Part shown: positions 18,180 to 26,453 of the stretch, piece by piece | Numbering within the stretch: position 1 is the first letter of the stretch | How the letters are laid out: each line of letters starts with the position of its first letter | NCBI RefSeq assembly: GCF_014645795.1 | Contig: NZ_BMMK01000003.1 | Coordinates: 62,001 to 126,000, forward strand | Direction of reading: 5' to 3' | DNA length: 64,000 bases | Source of the DNA: Longimycelium tulufanense | GTDB taxonomy: Bacteria; Actinomycetota; Actinomycetes; Mycobacteriales; Pseudonocardiaceae | The notes under the pieces: generated by a model | The model's database searches: none | What the model saw: the letters and a program-made list of their open reading frames with translations, nothing else | What the model was told of the DNA's origin: nothing | Translations under genes and position numbers: made by a program

Positions 18180-19986
18180 GGCAATTCCTTGATTTCGCGA
18201 CCCTGGTTTTTGGTGGGTGCGCACTGGTCGTTTGGACGGGCCTGGTGGCGCGGGTGGAGCCGGGCTGGATTGCGTGGTGGTGGCTGCCGAGGTGGAGGAG
18301 GGTCTTGATGGCGTCGGACAGTTCGCTCGACGCGTGGGTCGACGTGGAGGCCGACCGCCACGCCACATAGCCGTCTGGCCGGATGAGGACGGCTCCGTCC
18401 GGCGCGAGACCGTAGAGGTCGCAGAACCGTCCGTCGCGGTCCTGCAGGCCTTCGCTCCCGATGCGGTAGCGCGCAATCGGGACGTCCAACCGGTTTGCGA
18501 CCTCGTCGGCCGCGGCGATCCAGCCATGACCGTGTTCGGCGGCCAACAGCGTCAGACTCGTGCCGATGAGGTCAAGTGTTGACAGCGGAGATTGCGGATT
18601 GCCGAGCCAGAGATGTGGTGCTCGGCATCCCGGTGTCGCGCTGGGCACGTAGCCCGAGTAGGGGTCGTCGGCCTGCGGGGCGGCCGAGCCGTCGGGGACG
18701 ATGGCCCCGGAGTCGTAGACGGTTCCGAACTCGATCCCGAGCTGGTTGCCCCAGCGACGTACAGTCGTCGCGACATCGACCGGATCTGCTTCGGTGCCGT
18801 GACCCGCCAACATGCTTGCTCGGATCTTTTCGATCGAGTAATAGTTGTCCAGTGATTGCTCCACGGCCCAGCGTGCCGGATTCTTGCGCTCGGTTTCGTA
18901 GGTGTGAACGAGCGGCTCGCCGGCATGTCCGTCGAGGACGTAGGCGAGTTTCCATACCACGTTGTGCATGCCCTGGATGCCGGTGTTCACTCCAAGCCCG
19001 CCGGTCGGGGGGAGCTGGTGAGCGGCATCGCCACACAGGACAACTTTGCCGCGGGTGAACTGCTCGGCCACGGTGGCATTCATCCGCCAGCGCGTCGTCG
19101 CCAGGATCTCGACCTCCAGATCGGCGACTCCGGTACCCTGACGTATCCACTCGGTAAGGCGTTCGTTCGAAAAGTTCGCGAGGTCCCAGTCGTCCGGTGA
19201 CACCGCGATCTGACAGAGCCAGCGATTGTCGAAGCACAGCGGCTGGAACGCACCGGTTGCCACCTCACTGGAAACGAGATAGAAGTTGGCCGGCCGGTTG
19301 GCGAGAGAGGACTCGAGGCCGGCCCGGAAGTAACAATTGATGAAGTGCGCGACTCCACGTCGCCCCGCACGCCTGATGTGTAGTGCCCGCCGGATGAAGC
19401 TGTCCGAACCGTCGGCAGCGATCAGTGCGGCACCCTCAAGGGTGGTGTTTTCGCCGGTGGCAACGTCGGTCGTGGCGACGGCCACGTCCGTGGCATCCGG
19501 TTCCCCGCCGCGCAGCAGCGCCTCGACACGGTTCCCGAACCGCAGGGTGATATGCGGATCGGCAACCGCCGCGTCGAACAACACCGGCTCGAACCGGTCT
19601 TGTGAGGACATCACGGGTTCGGTCGGGGTGATCTGACTGCCCGGCCCGGCGAAGCCTCGTGTGGGAAAGCTGACACGTTCGTTGCCGACGACCGAGTCGA
19701 GCAAGCGGATGGAGTTCTTCCATTCCGGTGCGCAGTCGAGTCCTCGAAGTCGGCCCGCAACCTGGTTGCCCCATCCGCGTGCGATCTCCAGCGTGCGTGA
19801 GTTCAGGAAACGTGTCTTGGGATGATCCGAGGTGCCAGGACGCTGCTCGATGACGACGGACCGGACTCCGAAACGAGCAAGCTCAAGAGCTGTGGCGAGC
19901 CCAACGGGTCCGCCCCCGGCGATCAGCACAGGGCGTGTCGACGCCTCACCGGTCCCACCAGCTGAAGGGCGACTCTGTGCGGTCAT
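18166..19986 (-). CDS. FAD-dependent aromatic hydroxylase (MhpA/PheA-like)
   Basis: A flavoprotein monooxygenase of 606 residues. The N-terminal VLIAGGGPVGLATALELARFG is the FAD Rossmann motif. AALIAADGSDSFIRRALHI is the DG motif, and VVLCGDAAHQLPPTGGLGVN is the GD motif contacting FAD ribityl. The C-terminal thioredoxin-like domain of phenol and 3-hydroxyphenylpropionate hydroxylases follows to about residue 560, with a basic tail after it. It hydroxylates an aromatic ring using NAD(P)H and oxygen. It heads a minus-strand operon and faces a TetR regulator. Confidence 0.88.
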   Translation of the reverse strand: MTAQSRPSAGGTGEASTRPVLIAGGGPVGLATALELARFGVRSVVIEQRPGTSDHPKTRFLNSRTLEIARGWGNQVAGRLRGLDCAPEWKNSIRLLDSVVGNERVSFPTRGFAGPGSQITPTEPVMSSQDRFEPVLFDAAVADPHITLRFGNRVEALLRGGEPDATDVAVATTDVATGENTTLEGAALIAADGSDSFIRRALHIRRAGRRGVAHFINCYFRAGLESSLANRPANFYLVSSEVATGAFQPLCFDNRWLCQIAVSPDDWDLANFSNERLTEWIRQGTGVADLEVEILATTRWRMNATVAEQFTRGKVVLCGDAAHQLPPTGGLGVNTGIQGMHNVVWKLAYVLDGHAGEPLVHTYETERKNPARWAVEQSLDNYYSIEKIRASMLAGHGTEADPVDVATTVRRWGNQLGIEFGTVYDSGAIVPDGSAAPQADDPYSGYVPSATPGCRAPHLWLGNPQSPLSTLDLIGTSLTLLAAEHGHGWIAAADEVANRLDVPIARYRIGSEGLQDRDGRFCDLYGLAPDGAVLIRPDGYVAWRSASTSTHASSELSDAIKTLLHLGSHHHAIQPGSTRATRPVQTTSAHPPKTRVAKSRNCHGHR

Positions 19987-20007
19987 AACGCCTCCGAGTT
20001 TCTTTAC

Positions 20008-20022
20008 GTTACGGTGCGTAAC
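20008..20022. promoter_or_regulatory. TetR-type operator
   Basis: A perfect 6-3-6 inverted repeat, GTTACG-GTG-CGTAAC, lies in the 76-base gap between the divergent FAD hydroxylase (start 19986) and the TetR gene (start 20063). Its location is ideal for a repressor that controls both directions. Confidence 0.6.
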
Positions 20023-20062
20023 TTTAATAAGCGCAGCGTATGGGTGTGATAGCGTTCGTCAC

Positions 20063-20689
20063 GTGCCGGAGCGAACATCATCAGCGTCGACCGCGACGAA
20101 GCGTCGCCCCGGCCGCCCTCGCAGTGACTGGGCACGGTCCGCCGTAATGGAGGCGACCTGGGAACTGGTCCAGCAGTCACCGGTGAGCGACGTCACGATC
20201 CAGGCGATCTCGAAGCGCTCGGGAGTGAGCAAGCCGACGATCTACCGCTGGTGGCCGAACCGGAACGCCGTGGTCATCGACTCCGTCTTCGCCAGGGTCG
20301 CGGACGAGATGACGTTTGACGAAACCGGGTCAGCAGTCGAGACACTGAGCGACCAGTTCAGACGTGCTCTTTCCCTGCTACGTAGCCGTCCGGGCCGGAT
20401 CCTGGCCGAAATTCTGGCCGAAGGCCAGTCCGATCCGACAGCGCTGGCCAGCTTCAATGAGTTGTTTCTCCAGGTTCGTCGCGCCGAGGCTCGTACGCTG
20501 ATCGAACGTGGTATCGCTACGGGTGAATTCGATCCACGTCTCGATGTCGACGTCGCGATCGACATGATCTACGGGCCCTTGTACTTCCGGCTGTTGGCGC
20601 GGCATCTCCCGCTGACTGACGCCGGTGACAGCATTCTGTACTGGGTGCTGTCAGGGTTGCGGCCACGTCGTGACCCTCCTTCGTCGTGA
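20063..20689 (+). CDS. TetR-family regulator
   Basis: A protein of 208 residues starting at GTG 20063. Residues 25-75 carry the DNA-binding domain, with TIQAISKRSGVSKPTIYRWW as its helix-turn-helix. The C-terminal half is helical with ILAEILAEGQSDPTALASF and MIYGPLYFRLLARHLPLTD, typical of the TetR_C_11-like group. It is divergent from the aromatic hydroxylase and most likely represses the catabolic operon until an aromatic effector binds. Confidence 0.88.
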   Translation: MPERTSSASTATKRRPGRPRSDWARSAVMEATWELVQQSPVSDVTIQAISKRSGVSKPTIYRWWPNRNAVVIDSVFARVADEMTFDETGSAVETLSDQFRRALSLLRSRPGRILAEILAEGQSDPTALASFNELFLQVRRAEARTLIERGIATGEFDPRLDVDVAIDMIYGPLYFRLLARHLPLTDAGDSILYWVLSGLRPRRDPPSS

Positions 20690-20904
20690 GCACGGCCAGC
20701 GCTGCGGTGCGACGACCGGGAACTGGTGAGCTCCTGACTTCAACGCGTCCTGCCTAGCCAGAAACCGCTCCAACAGTCGGGCGCGGTACTGGATCCGTTG
20801 TCGAGACGCAACTGCACGAGGCGACATTGCGCCGACGACTCCACCCCCGGACGCCCCGATCGGGCGCGAGCGGGTGTGTCCTCCACCGCTGCTGCCTGTT
20901 CCGG

Positions 20905-21714
20905 CTAGAGCCCGTGGCGGCGGGCGGTGACCCGTTCCATGGCGCGCCGTGGCAGCAGCCGTCGCAGGGTGAGGGCCAAGGGTGCCTCGCGGGCGACGGC
21001 GTAGAAGGGCTTCGGGTCCTGCGCCTCGATGGCCTTGACGATGGTCCGGGCGACCCTGACTGGAGGGACGCCGCGGGCTTCGGCGGAGTCGATGGCGTTC
21101 GCGACGCGACGACAGCGCTCGGTGTAGGGCGATCCCGCGGTGAGGGTGCGGTCCCGGCGGGCGCTGATCCCGGTGTTGACCGATCCTGGTTCGATCACGG
21201 TACAGGTCACACCGAACGGCTCGACCTCGGTACGGAGTGCGAGTCCGAATCCCTTGAGCGCCGCCTTGGACGCCACGTAGCTGGAGCGGAAGGCGACCGG
21301 GAAGCTGGCCTGCATCGAGCCGACCATCACCACCCGCCCGTAACCGCGTTCCCGCATTCCCGGCAGCACCAGTTGGGTGAGCTGAACCGGGCCGAACACG
21401 TTGGTCGCGAACTGTAGTTCCAGGGCTTGCCGCGGGACGTCCTCCAACGGGCCGACCTGACTCTGTCCGGCGTTGTTGACCAGCACGTCGACCGGCCCGG
21501 CGAGTTCCGCGCAGCGCGCGACGCTGTCCGGGTCGCCAAGGTCGAGCGGGAGGTAGTGCACTCCCGGCACCCGCTCGGTCTCGGGCAGCGACTCGGGGTT
21601 CCGGCACGTGCCCAACACGCGGTACCCGCGCTCGGCCAGCAGCCGGGCCGTCTCCCGGCCAATCCCCGACGAGGCCCCGGTGACCAGGGCAGTTCGCGTT
21701 TCTGAGTGACTCAC
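20905..21714 (-). CDS. short-chain dehydrogenase/reductase
   Basis: A classical SDR of 269 residues. It has TGASSGIGRETA (NAD(P) binding, residues 12-23), VLVNNAG (about 78-84), a serine in MVGSMQASF and the catalytic YVASKAALKG. An arginine after the first motif (GTCRNPESL) hints at NADPH. The C-terminus is basic. It is divergent from a TetR gene, and duplicated operators flank the promoters, so it is probably induced by a lipophilic or carbonyl substrate. Confidence 0.88.
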   Translation of the reverse strand: MSHSETRTALVTGASSGIGRETARLLAERGYRVLGTCRNPESLPETERVPGVHYLPLDLGDPDSVARCAELAGPVDVLVNNAGQSQVGPLEDVPRQALELQFATNVFGPVQLTQLVLPGMRERGYGRVVMVGSMQASFPVAFRSSYVASKAALKGFGLALRTEVEPFGVTCTVIEPGSVNTGISARRDRTLTAGSPYTERCRRVANAIDSAEARGVPPVRVARTIVKAIEAQDPKPFYAVAREAPLALTLRRLLPRRAMERVTARRHGL

Positions 21715-21737
21715 GTCTCATCACCACCCCTCAAACG

Positions 21738-21770
21738 AATACACCTCTGTATCTGATACGACACTGTATC
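21738..21770. promoter_or_regulatory. tandem TetR-type operator, SDR side
   Basis: Two 16-base palindromic sites lie one base apart upstream of the SDR start: AATACACCTCTGTATC (21738-21753) and GATACGACACTGTATC (21755-21770). The first is the reverse complement, with one change, of a site on the TetR side. Confidence 0.65.
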
Positions 21771-21865
21771 TACAGCCCTACCGAGACTGCAAGCACAACC
21801 CCGACAACCCGAAGCAACCAGGGCAGACATCACTCAATAGAGGGAGCATGGCCACCTTGCGATCG

Positions 21866-21898
21866 GATACAGAGGTGTATCGGATACGTTCATGTATG
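21866..21898. promoter_or_regulatory. tandem TetR-type operator, regulator side
   Basis: The same arrangement is found upstream of the TetR gene: GATACAGAGGTGTATC (21866-21881), then GATACGTTCATGTATG (21883-21898), again one base apart. The consensus half-site is GATAC...GTATC with a 6-base centre. Confidence 0.65.
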
Positions 21899-21945
21899 TC
21901 ACGTTCGTGCGGTGCGAGGACGCCGTGCCGATCAGGGAGACGCCG

Positions 21946-22569
21946 ATGTCGAAGAGTCCGACGAAGCGACGTCCGCAGACGTTGGCCAACCTTCTGGACG
22001 CGGCCTTGGAGGTGTTCGCGGAGCGCAGCTTCTACGGTGCGTCCATTGAGGACATATGTGACCGTGCTGGCTACACACGTGGTGCGTTCTACTCCAACTT
22101 CAGTAGCAAGGAAGAGCTGTTCCTGGCACTGTTCGACCGGCACAACCAGCAGGTACTGGACGAGCTGGAAGAGGTGGTGACCCGCGCGGAACACGCCGCG
22201 GACCCCGCCGAGGTGGTGGCGAAGTGGACCAGCGGGCGAGATGCCGCCGAGCGTCGGTGGTATCTGGTGTCGGCCGAGTTCTCGCTGTTCGCCGCGCGTA
22301 ACCCGGACACGGCCGCCCGGCTGGCCCAGCATGCGGCTCAGGTGCGTGCCAGGATCGTGCGGCTGCTGGAGGTGTTGTTCGAACGGAGGGGCGCGCGGTC
22401 CCAGGTCGACCTGGACCTGGTGGCGCGGCTTGCCGTGGCCATCCGTGAAGGCGGCATTCTGCAGTCGCCGGCGGAACCGGAGGAGCTGCCCGCGGGTGAG
22501 CTGGAACGACGGTTCCTTCCCTTGATCCTGCGCGTCATCGCGGCCGAGCATCAAGGAAAACCGAAGTGA
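21946..22569 (+). CDS. TetR-family regulator
   Basis: A protein of 207 residues from ATG 21946 (MSKSPTKRRPQTLANLL), with GGGAGA upstream. An ATG at 21892 is in frame but lies inside the operator, so I reject it. The helix-turn-helix is ASIEDICDRAGYTRGAFYSN followed by FSSKEELFLALFDRH, a pattern seen in AcrR-like repressors. The ligand-binding half is helical and has a leucine- and arginine-rich end. It likely represses both itself and the divergent SDR through the paired operators. Confidence 0.88.
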   Translation: MSKSPTKRRPQTLANLLDAALEVFAERSFYGASIEDICDRAGYTRGAFYSNFSSKEELFLALFDRHNQQVLDELEEVVTRAEHAADPAEVVAKWTSGRDAAERRWYLVSAEFSLFAARNPDTAARLAQHAAQVRARIVRLLEVLFERRGARSQVDLDLVARLAVAIREGGILQSPAEPEELPAGELERRFLPLILRVIAAEHQGKPK

Positions 22570-23088
22570 CTCAGGGCAACAACCACGAAGCCCATGGTCG
22601 TCCTCGGTGGTCCCGCGACGAGCAAATGCCGCGGTGGCGGGACGGACACCCAGATGCTGTGTACCACGAAGACGGTCGGTCCGGAGCATGCTGGCGCCGA
22701 ACGCGCCTCGGCGTACCGAATCCATCCGCATGGCGGGAGCAGATGGGGACGAACTCCAAACCGCACGTCACCACGCCCACGACAGGCCCGAATACCTACA
22801 CGTGAGGAACAACGCGCTCCAAGCCTACTCCAGCAGGGAAAACGGCCAACGCCTCACACACGATCACCGACACCCAACGCCCAGATGACCATCCCCCTGA
22901 CCTGCACAAACACAGCATCAGAGGGACCCGATCACCACGTGGAGGTTGGAGGAGCTTACTCGAACACTGGCGACCGTGATGGGGGTCCGGGGGCGTGTCC
23001 CCGGTTGGGGTGTGGGGGCTCGGCCCCCACAAAACACAACGGGCGACGCGGCTTGCGCTCTCCGCAGGCACACGTCGCCCAGTCGCCC
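22570..23088. other. non-coding flank left of the island
   Basis: No gene is convincing in these 519 bases. Two hairpins lie close to the tRNA remnant: a perfect one, GTGGGGGCTCGGCCCCCAC (23012-23030), and a second built from GGGCGAC and GTCGCCC arms (about 23041-23080). The latter would fit a native terminator of the former tRNA gene read on the minus strand. Confidence 0.45.
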
Positions 23089-23131
23089 GTGGAGCTGACG
23101 GGATTCGAACCCGTGACCCCCACACTGCCAG
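23089..23131 (-). repeat. attachment-site remnant: 3' half of tRNA-Ala (copy 1)
   Basis: These 43 bases are identical to the 3' half of the intact tRNA-Ala gene (63467-63509), including the T-arm GTTCGAA loop and acceptor 3' strand. They then diverge just past the anticodon loop. The next 20 bases (to 23151) match those after the second copy at 49571 instead. This is the footprint left by site-specific integration into a tRNA gene. Confidence 0.85.
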
Positions 23132-23219
23132 AATTGTCCACAAAGGACACTAACCTGAAACCCCTGCCCTGAAGTATAACCGGCTCCGTTTGCCATCGTT
23201 GAGTGTAGTTCAGCGAAGT

Positions 23220-23267
23220 TCAATGCGCACCCTCGCTCCAGACTTGCTCCACCTGCTGCGGTGTGAA
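23220..23267 (-). pseudogene. tail of a tyrosine integrase gene (copy 1)
   Basis: A minus-strand stretch encodes FTPQQVEQVWSEGAH and a stop, 88 bases from the attachment remnant. The same pattern (Q-x-E-Q-x-W-S) recurs beside the second remnant and near the intact tRNA. I infer it is the last codons of an integrase gene whose body is deleted. The remaining sequence up to 23640 has no recognisable gene. Confidence 0.4.
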
Positions 23268-23658
23268 GGCGCGCGAACCCGGTGCCGCAGCAGGGATACT
23301 CCCTACGAACTCCGGGTGGAGCCCAGGGGGTGATCGATCTTCCTGCCGAGGCAGCGATCTACTCCAGCGACGGTGTGTGACTCGCCCCCTACGCGCTCAC
23401 CGGCATCGGGCTCGTCCTCGTCGGCACCGCTCACCCAGCTCGACCAGGCGCTACCGGACAGCGCGAATGCGCTGTCGTTGCGCGCTCACAGCGCCGCATT
23501 GGCGCACACGTCCACAGTGTCGTTTCTGTGCTGTTGACCTGTGCAAGCTCATGACAAGTGGGAGACAAGGCACCGCTTCTAACGTACTTGGTACGAGGGC
23601 GTCAGGCCATAGCAGTGACTGACGTTCTCGCTGCTACCACAACACGGAGGAGAACAAG

Positions 23659-23775
23659 ATGCGCAAGAACTACGAGCGCCCGACCGTTCGCAAGACCGGC
23701 ACGTTCACCAAGGACACCGGCTACTTCCTGGGCCGGCACCGCGACGGCTTCAACGCGCTGCGCACCCACAACTGA
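23659..23775 (+). CDS. lasA: lasso peptide precursor
   Basis: A 38-residue precursor starting at ATG 23659 behind GGAGG. The leader has the Y-x-x-P recognition motif (Y5-P8: YERP), G14 and F16, and a threonine at position 20, the -2 residue demanded by lasso proteases. This predicts cleavage after G21 and a 17-residue core, YFLGRHRDGFNALRTHN. The core N-terminus would join the side chain of D8 in an 8-membered macrolactam ring, leaving the tail GFNALRTHN threaded. If cleavage fell one residue earlier, G1 and D9 would form a 9-membered ring; the T-G ending favours the first. The core is unusually basic and histidine-containing. Confidence 0.85.
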   Translation: MRKNYERPTVRKTGTFTKDTGYFLGRHRDGFNALRTHN

Positions 23776-23791
23776 CGGTGCGGTAGTTGAT

Positions 23792-23841
23792 GGCAAGGGG
23801 CTTGGGCGACGTTCAAACCATCGTTGCTCAAGCCCCTTGCC
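23792..23841 (+). terminator. attenuating hairpin between precursor and cyclase
   Basis: GGCAAGGGGCTTGGGC (23792-23807) pairs, with one mismatch, with GCTCAAGCCCCTTGCC (23826-23841) across an 18-base loop. A stable stem-loop here would reduce transcription of the processing genes relative to the precursor, a common arrangement in RiPP operons. There is no strong U-run, so it is probably partial. Confidence 0.6.
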
Positions 23842-23883
23842 CCATAACGTGACCGGCTGGTAGTCCTTCCCCGGAGAGTCCAG

Positions 23884-25707
23884 ATGCGCGCATTCCCCCA
23901 ACCAACATCCGGTGATTCCTGGTTCGTGGTGTTTCCGGACCACCCCGATGTCACGGACCTGTGGGAGCGGTTGCGGCCGCACATCTCCTGCGTGCAGCAC
24001 CATGCGAGCGGCCGACCGTGGATTGTCGGCGAGTGGGCCGAGAAGGAAATGAGTGTCGGAGCCGCTGGCGACACACGGCTCGCCGTGCTCGGGGAGCATC
24101 GGGTGTCGCCGGGTCGGCTGGCCCGCCTGGCGCGTCGGGTTTCCGCGCCCGGCGACCTAGACGCGTTCGCCCGGTCCGAGCCCGGCTCGTTCCATCTCGT
24201 CGCCTCGGTGGACGGGCTGGTGCGGGTGCAGTCCCCCGTGCTACGCCTGCGGCGGGTGGTGCGGGGCGCCACGCCGGCCGGTCAGGTCCTGGCGGCGTCC
24301 CGGGCCGACGTGTTGGCGTGGCTACTCGATCGGGACGTCGACCCAGCCAGGGTGGCGTTGCGGTTGCTCGACGGAGGAATCCCCTACCCGATAGACGCGC
24401 TGCCGTTGTTCACGGGCCTGGAGATCGTGGCTCTGGGCCATTATCTCGTCATCTCCCCGGCCGGTGCCGCCCGCGAGGTGCGTTGGTGGTGGCCACCCGA
24501 GCCCAGCCGCCCACTCCGGGAAGGCGCGTTGCTGCTGCGCGACGCCTTGGTCGAGGCGGTCCATCTCCGTGCCGCACACCTGAGCAACGCCAGCTGCGAC
24601 CTCGGCGGCGTCGACTCGACCGCGGTGTGCAGCCTGCTGGCTGGTGAGCGGCTCCCGGTGCGGGCATGGACGGTCGCCAGTCCGGACCCATTCGACGAGG
24701 ACCTGAGCTACGCGGGAAAGACCAGTGCCGCGCTGGGGATCGAACACGAGGTCATCGGTGCGGGGGAGATGCCGGTGGTCTACGACGGGCTCGGCGACGG
24801 TGCCCCGGTCGTGGACGAGCCCAGCCTGCTGATGATCGAGGAGAGCCGGTGCCACGCCCTGTTCGCGGCCGTCGCGTCCCGCGGTTCGCAAGCGCACTTC
24901 GGCGGCTACGGCGGCGACGAGCTGCTCCACGGGGAGCCGGCCTGGTTCCGGCACTACCTTCGTACCAATCCGGGCCTGGCCATCCGCAACATCCGTGGCT
25001 CGCGTGCCAACGGACGGTGGCCCTGGCGCGCGACCCTGCGCCAGCTCCTCGACCGCCGACCCTACGGGCAGTGGCTCCGGGGTTTCGCGCACGCCTTGGA
25101 CCAGGGCCCGGCCGACGAGCACGAGCCGGTCCTGGACTGGAGCTACCCCGCCCGGTTCGCGCCCTGGACGACCGCGGAAGCGGTACAGGCCGCACGGGAC
25201 CTGGTCCTGCGGGCCGCGGCAGACGCCGAACCGTTGGCGCCGAGCCACGGGATGCACCGCGAGCTGGCCATGATGGCCTCCTGCTCGCGGCTGCTCAGCC
25301 ACCAACACGCGTTGGCCGCACGACATGACCTGACCCTGCACGCTGTGTTCTACGACATGCGGGTGATCGAGGCTGGTCTGTCCGTCCGCCCGCAGGAACG
25401 GATCTCCCGCTGGCAGTACAAGCCGTTGCTCGCCGAGGCCATGCGGGGCACGGTGCCCGAGGTGTCGCTGCACCGGGCCACCAAGGCCGAGGGCTCAGCC
25501 GTGGAGTACCAGGGAATCTGGCGGAACCGCCAGGCCCTGCTGGACTACTTCAACCGCCCGGTGCTCGCCGAACTCGGTCTACTCGACCGCAACCGGTTCC
25601 GCGACCTCCTCGAACGCACCCCGCCTACCGATCCGGTCTTCGCCACCCAGCTCGGTCCGACCGTGGCCGCCGAGGTGTGGCTCCGCCAGCACCACCACAG
25701 CCCCTGA
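23884..25707 (+). CDS. lasC: lasso cyclase (asparagine synthetase-like)
   Basis: A protein of 607 residues related to asparagine synthetase B. The ATP-pyrophosphatase domain carries LGGVDST (about residues 240-246; normal family form SGGxDSS/T) and HFGGYGGDELLHG (about 340-352). The N-terminal domain lacks the Cys2 nucleophile (it begins MRAF), so it cannot use glutamine, as expected for lasso cyclases. It adenylates the core aspartate side chain and lets the freed N-terminus attack it, closing the ring around the tail. It starts at ATG 23884 with GGAGAG upstream and leads directly into the RRE gene. Confidence 0.92.
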   Translation: MRAFPQPTSGDSWFVVFPDHPDVTDLWERLRPHISCVQHHASGRPWIVGEWAEKEMSVGAAGDTRLAVLGEHRVSPGRLARLARRVSAPGDLDAFARSEPGSFHLVASVDGLVRVQSPVLRLRRVVRGATPAGQVLAASRADVLAWLLDRDVDPARVALRLLDGGIPYPIDALPLFTGLEIVALGHYLVISPAGAAREVRWWWPPEPSRPLREGALLLRDALVEAVHLRAAHLSNASCDLGGVDSTAVCSLLAGERLPVRAWTVASPDPFDEDLSYAGKTSAALGIEHEVIGAGEMPVVYDGLGDGAPVVDEPSLLMIEESRCHALFAAVASRGSQAHFGGYGGDELLHGEPAWFRHYLRTNPGLAIRNIRGSRANGRWPWRATLRQLLDRRPYGQWLRGFAHALDQGPADEHEPVLDWSYPARFAPWTTAEAVQAARDLVLRAAADAEPLAPSHGMHRELAMMASCSRLLSHQHALAARHDLTLHAVFYDMRVIEAGLSVRPQERISRWQYKPLLAEAMRGTVPEVSLHRATKAEGSAVEYQGIWRNRQALLDYFNRPVLAELGLLDRNRFRDLLERTPPTDPVFATQLGPTVAAEVWLRQHHHSP

Positions 25708-25723
25708 ACGCCGGGAGAACGCC

Positions 25724-25975
25724 ATGAAGCTCGTCGACGACGTCGTCATCACCGAGACCGACTACGGCTACGTCCTGCTCAACGTGGTTGAGGGAACCTA
25801 CTTCAACGTCAACCCGACGGGGACGGTGGTGTTGCGTGCCCTACTCGAGGGCGGCGCCGCCGCCGAGGCGGCCGACCGCCTCACCCAGGAGTTCGACGTC
25901 ACCCCGGAGGAGGCGGCGCGCGACGTCGCAGACCTCATCGCCGAGTTCCGTCGGGAACGGCTCCTCGCCCCCTAG
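25724..25975 (+). CDS. lasB1: RiPP recognition element protein (PqqD-like)
   Basis: A protein of 83 residues with the PqqD-like winged-helix RRE fold: VVITETDYGYVLLNVVEGTY, then FNVNPTGTVVLRALLEGG and the C-terminal helices of FDVTPEEAARDVADLIAEF. It binds the Y-x-x-P part of the leader peptide and delivers the precursor to the protease and cyclase. It starts 16 bases after the cyclase stop and is followed by the protease gene, the usual split-B order of actinobacterial lasso operons. Confidence 0.9.
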   Translation: MKLVDDVVITETDYGYVLLNVVEGTYFNVNPTGTVVLRALLEGGAAAEAADRLTQEFDVTPEEAARDVADLIAEFRRERLLAP

Positions 25976-26010
25976 AGCCAGCAGACCCCTGATGAGGAGG
26001 TGCGCTCGCG

Positions 26011-26448
26011 GTGACCACCCCCGAAGCGATTCCCTATGCGCCGAAACAGGTCCCGCCCGCCCGGCGATGGATAGTGTTCGCCGTGTCCATGGCCGGTAAG
26101 GCGCTGGCCCGGCTCAACCCCCGTTCCGTGCAGCGGGTGCTCTCGACGGTGCGGCGTGGCGCGCGACCGGCCCGCTGCCAGGAAGTCGAGGAGATCCGGC
26201 GCACCCTGCTCCTAGTGAGCCTCGCCTGCGCGGCCCGGGAGGGCTGCCTGCGCCGCTCGATCACCGTGGCGCTGCTGTGCCGGCTGCGCGGCAGCTGGCC
26301 GACCTGGCACGTGGGGGTCCGCGCGGTTCCCCCCTTTGCCGCCCATGCCTGGGTCGAGGCGGAGGGGATCCCGGTTGGGGAGCACGTGCCGGCCAGCTAC
26401 CTCCGTCCCCTGCTGTCGGTGCCGCCGACCCGCGGCACCGCGGGCTGA
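26011..26448 (+). CDS. lasB2: lasso leader peptidase (transglutaminase-like)
   Basis: A protein of 145 residues starting at GTG 26011 behind GAGGAGG. The catalytic cysteine is in CAAREGCLRRSITVALLC, the histidine in FAAHAWVEAEG, and the acidic member may be the one after GIPVGEH. This C-R-S...H-A-W pattern marks the transglutaminase-like proteases that remove lasso leaders, cutting after the residue following the conserved threonine. It works only together with the separate RRE protein. It overlaps or nearly abuts the transporter gene at 26454. Confidence 0.9.
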   Translation: MTTPEAIPYAPKQVPPARRWIVFAVSMAGKALARLNPRSVQRVLSTVRRGARPARCQEVEEIRRTLLLVSLACAAREGCLRRSITVALLCRLRGSWPTWHVGVRAVPPFAAHAWVEAEGIPVGEHVPASYLRPLLSVPPTRGTAG

Positions 26449-26453
26449 CCACG

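Noticed and set aside
23089-23131. A tRNA gene at this position (and at 49571)
   Set aside because: Only the T-arm, part of the anticodon stem and the 3' acceptor strand remain; the 5' half is absent, so these are attachment-site remnants.
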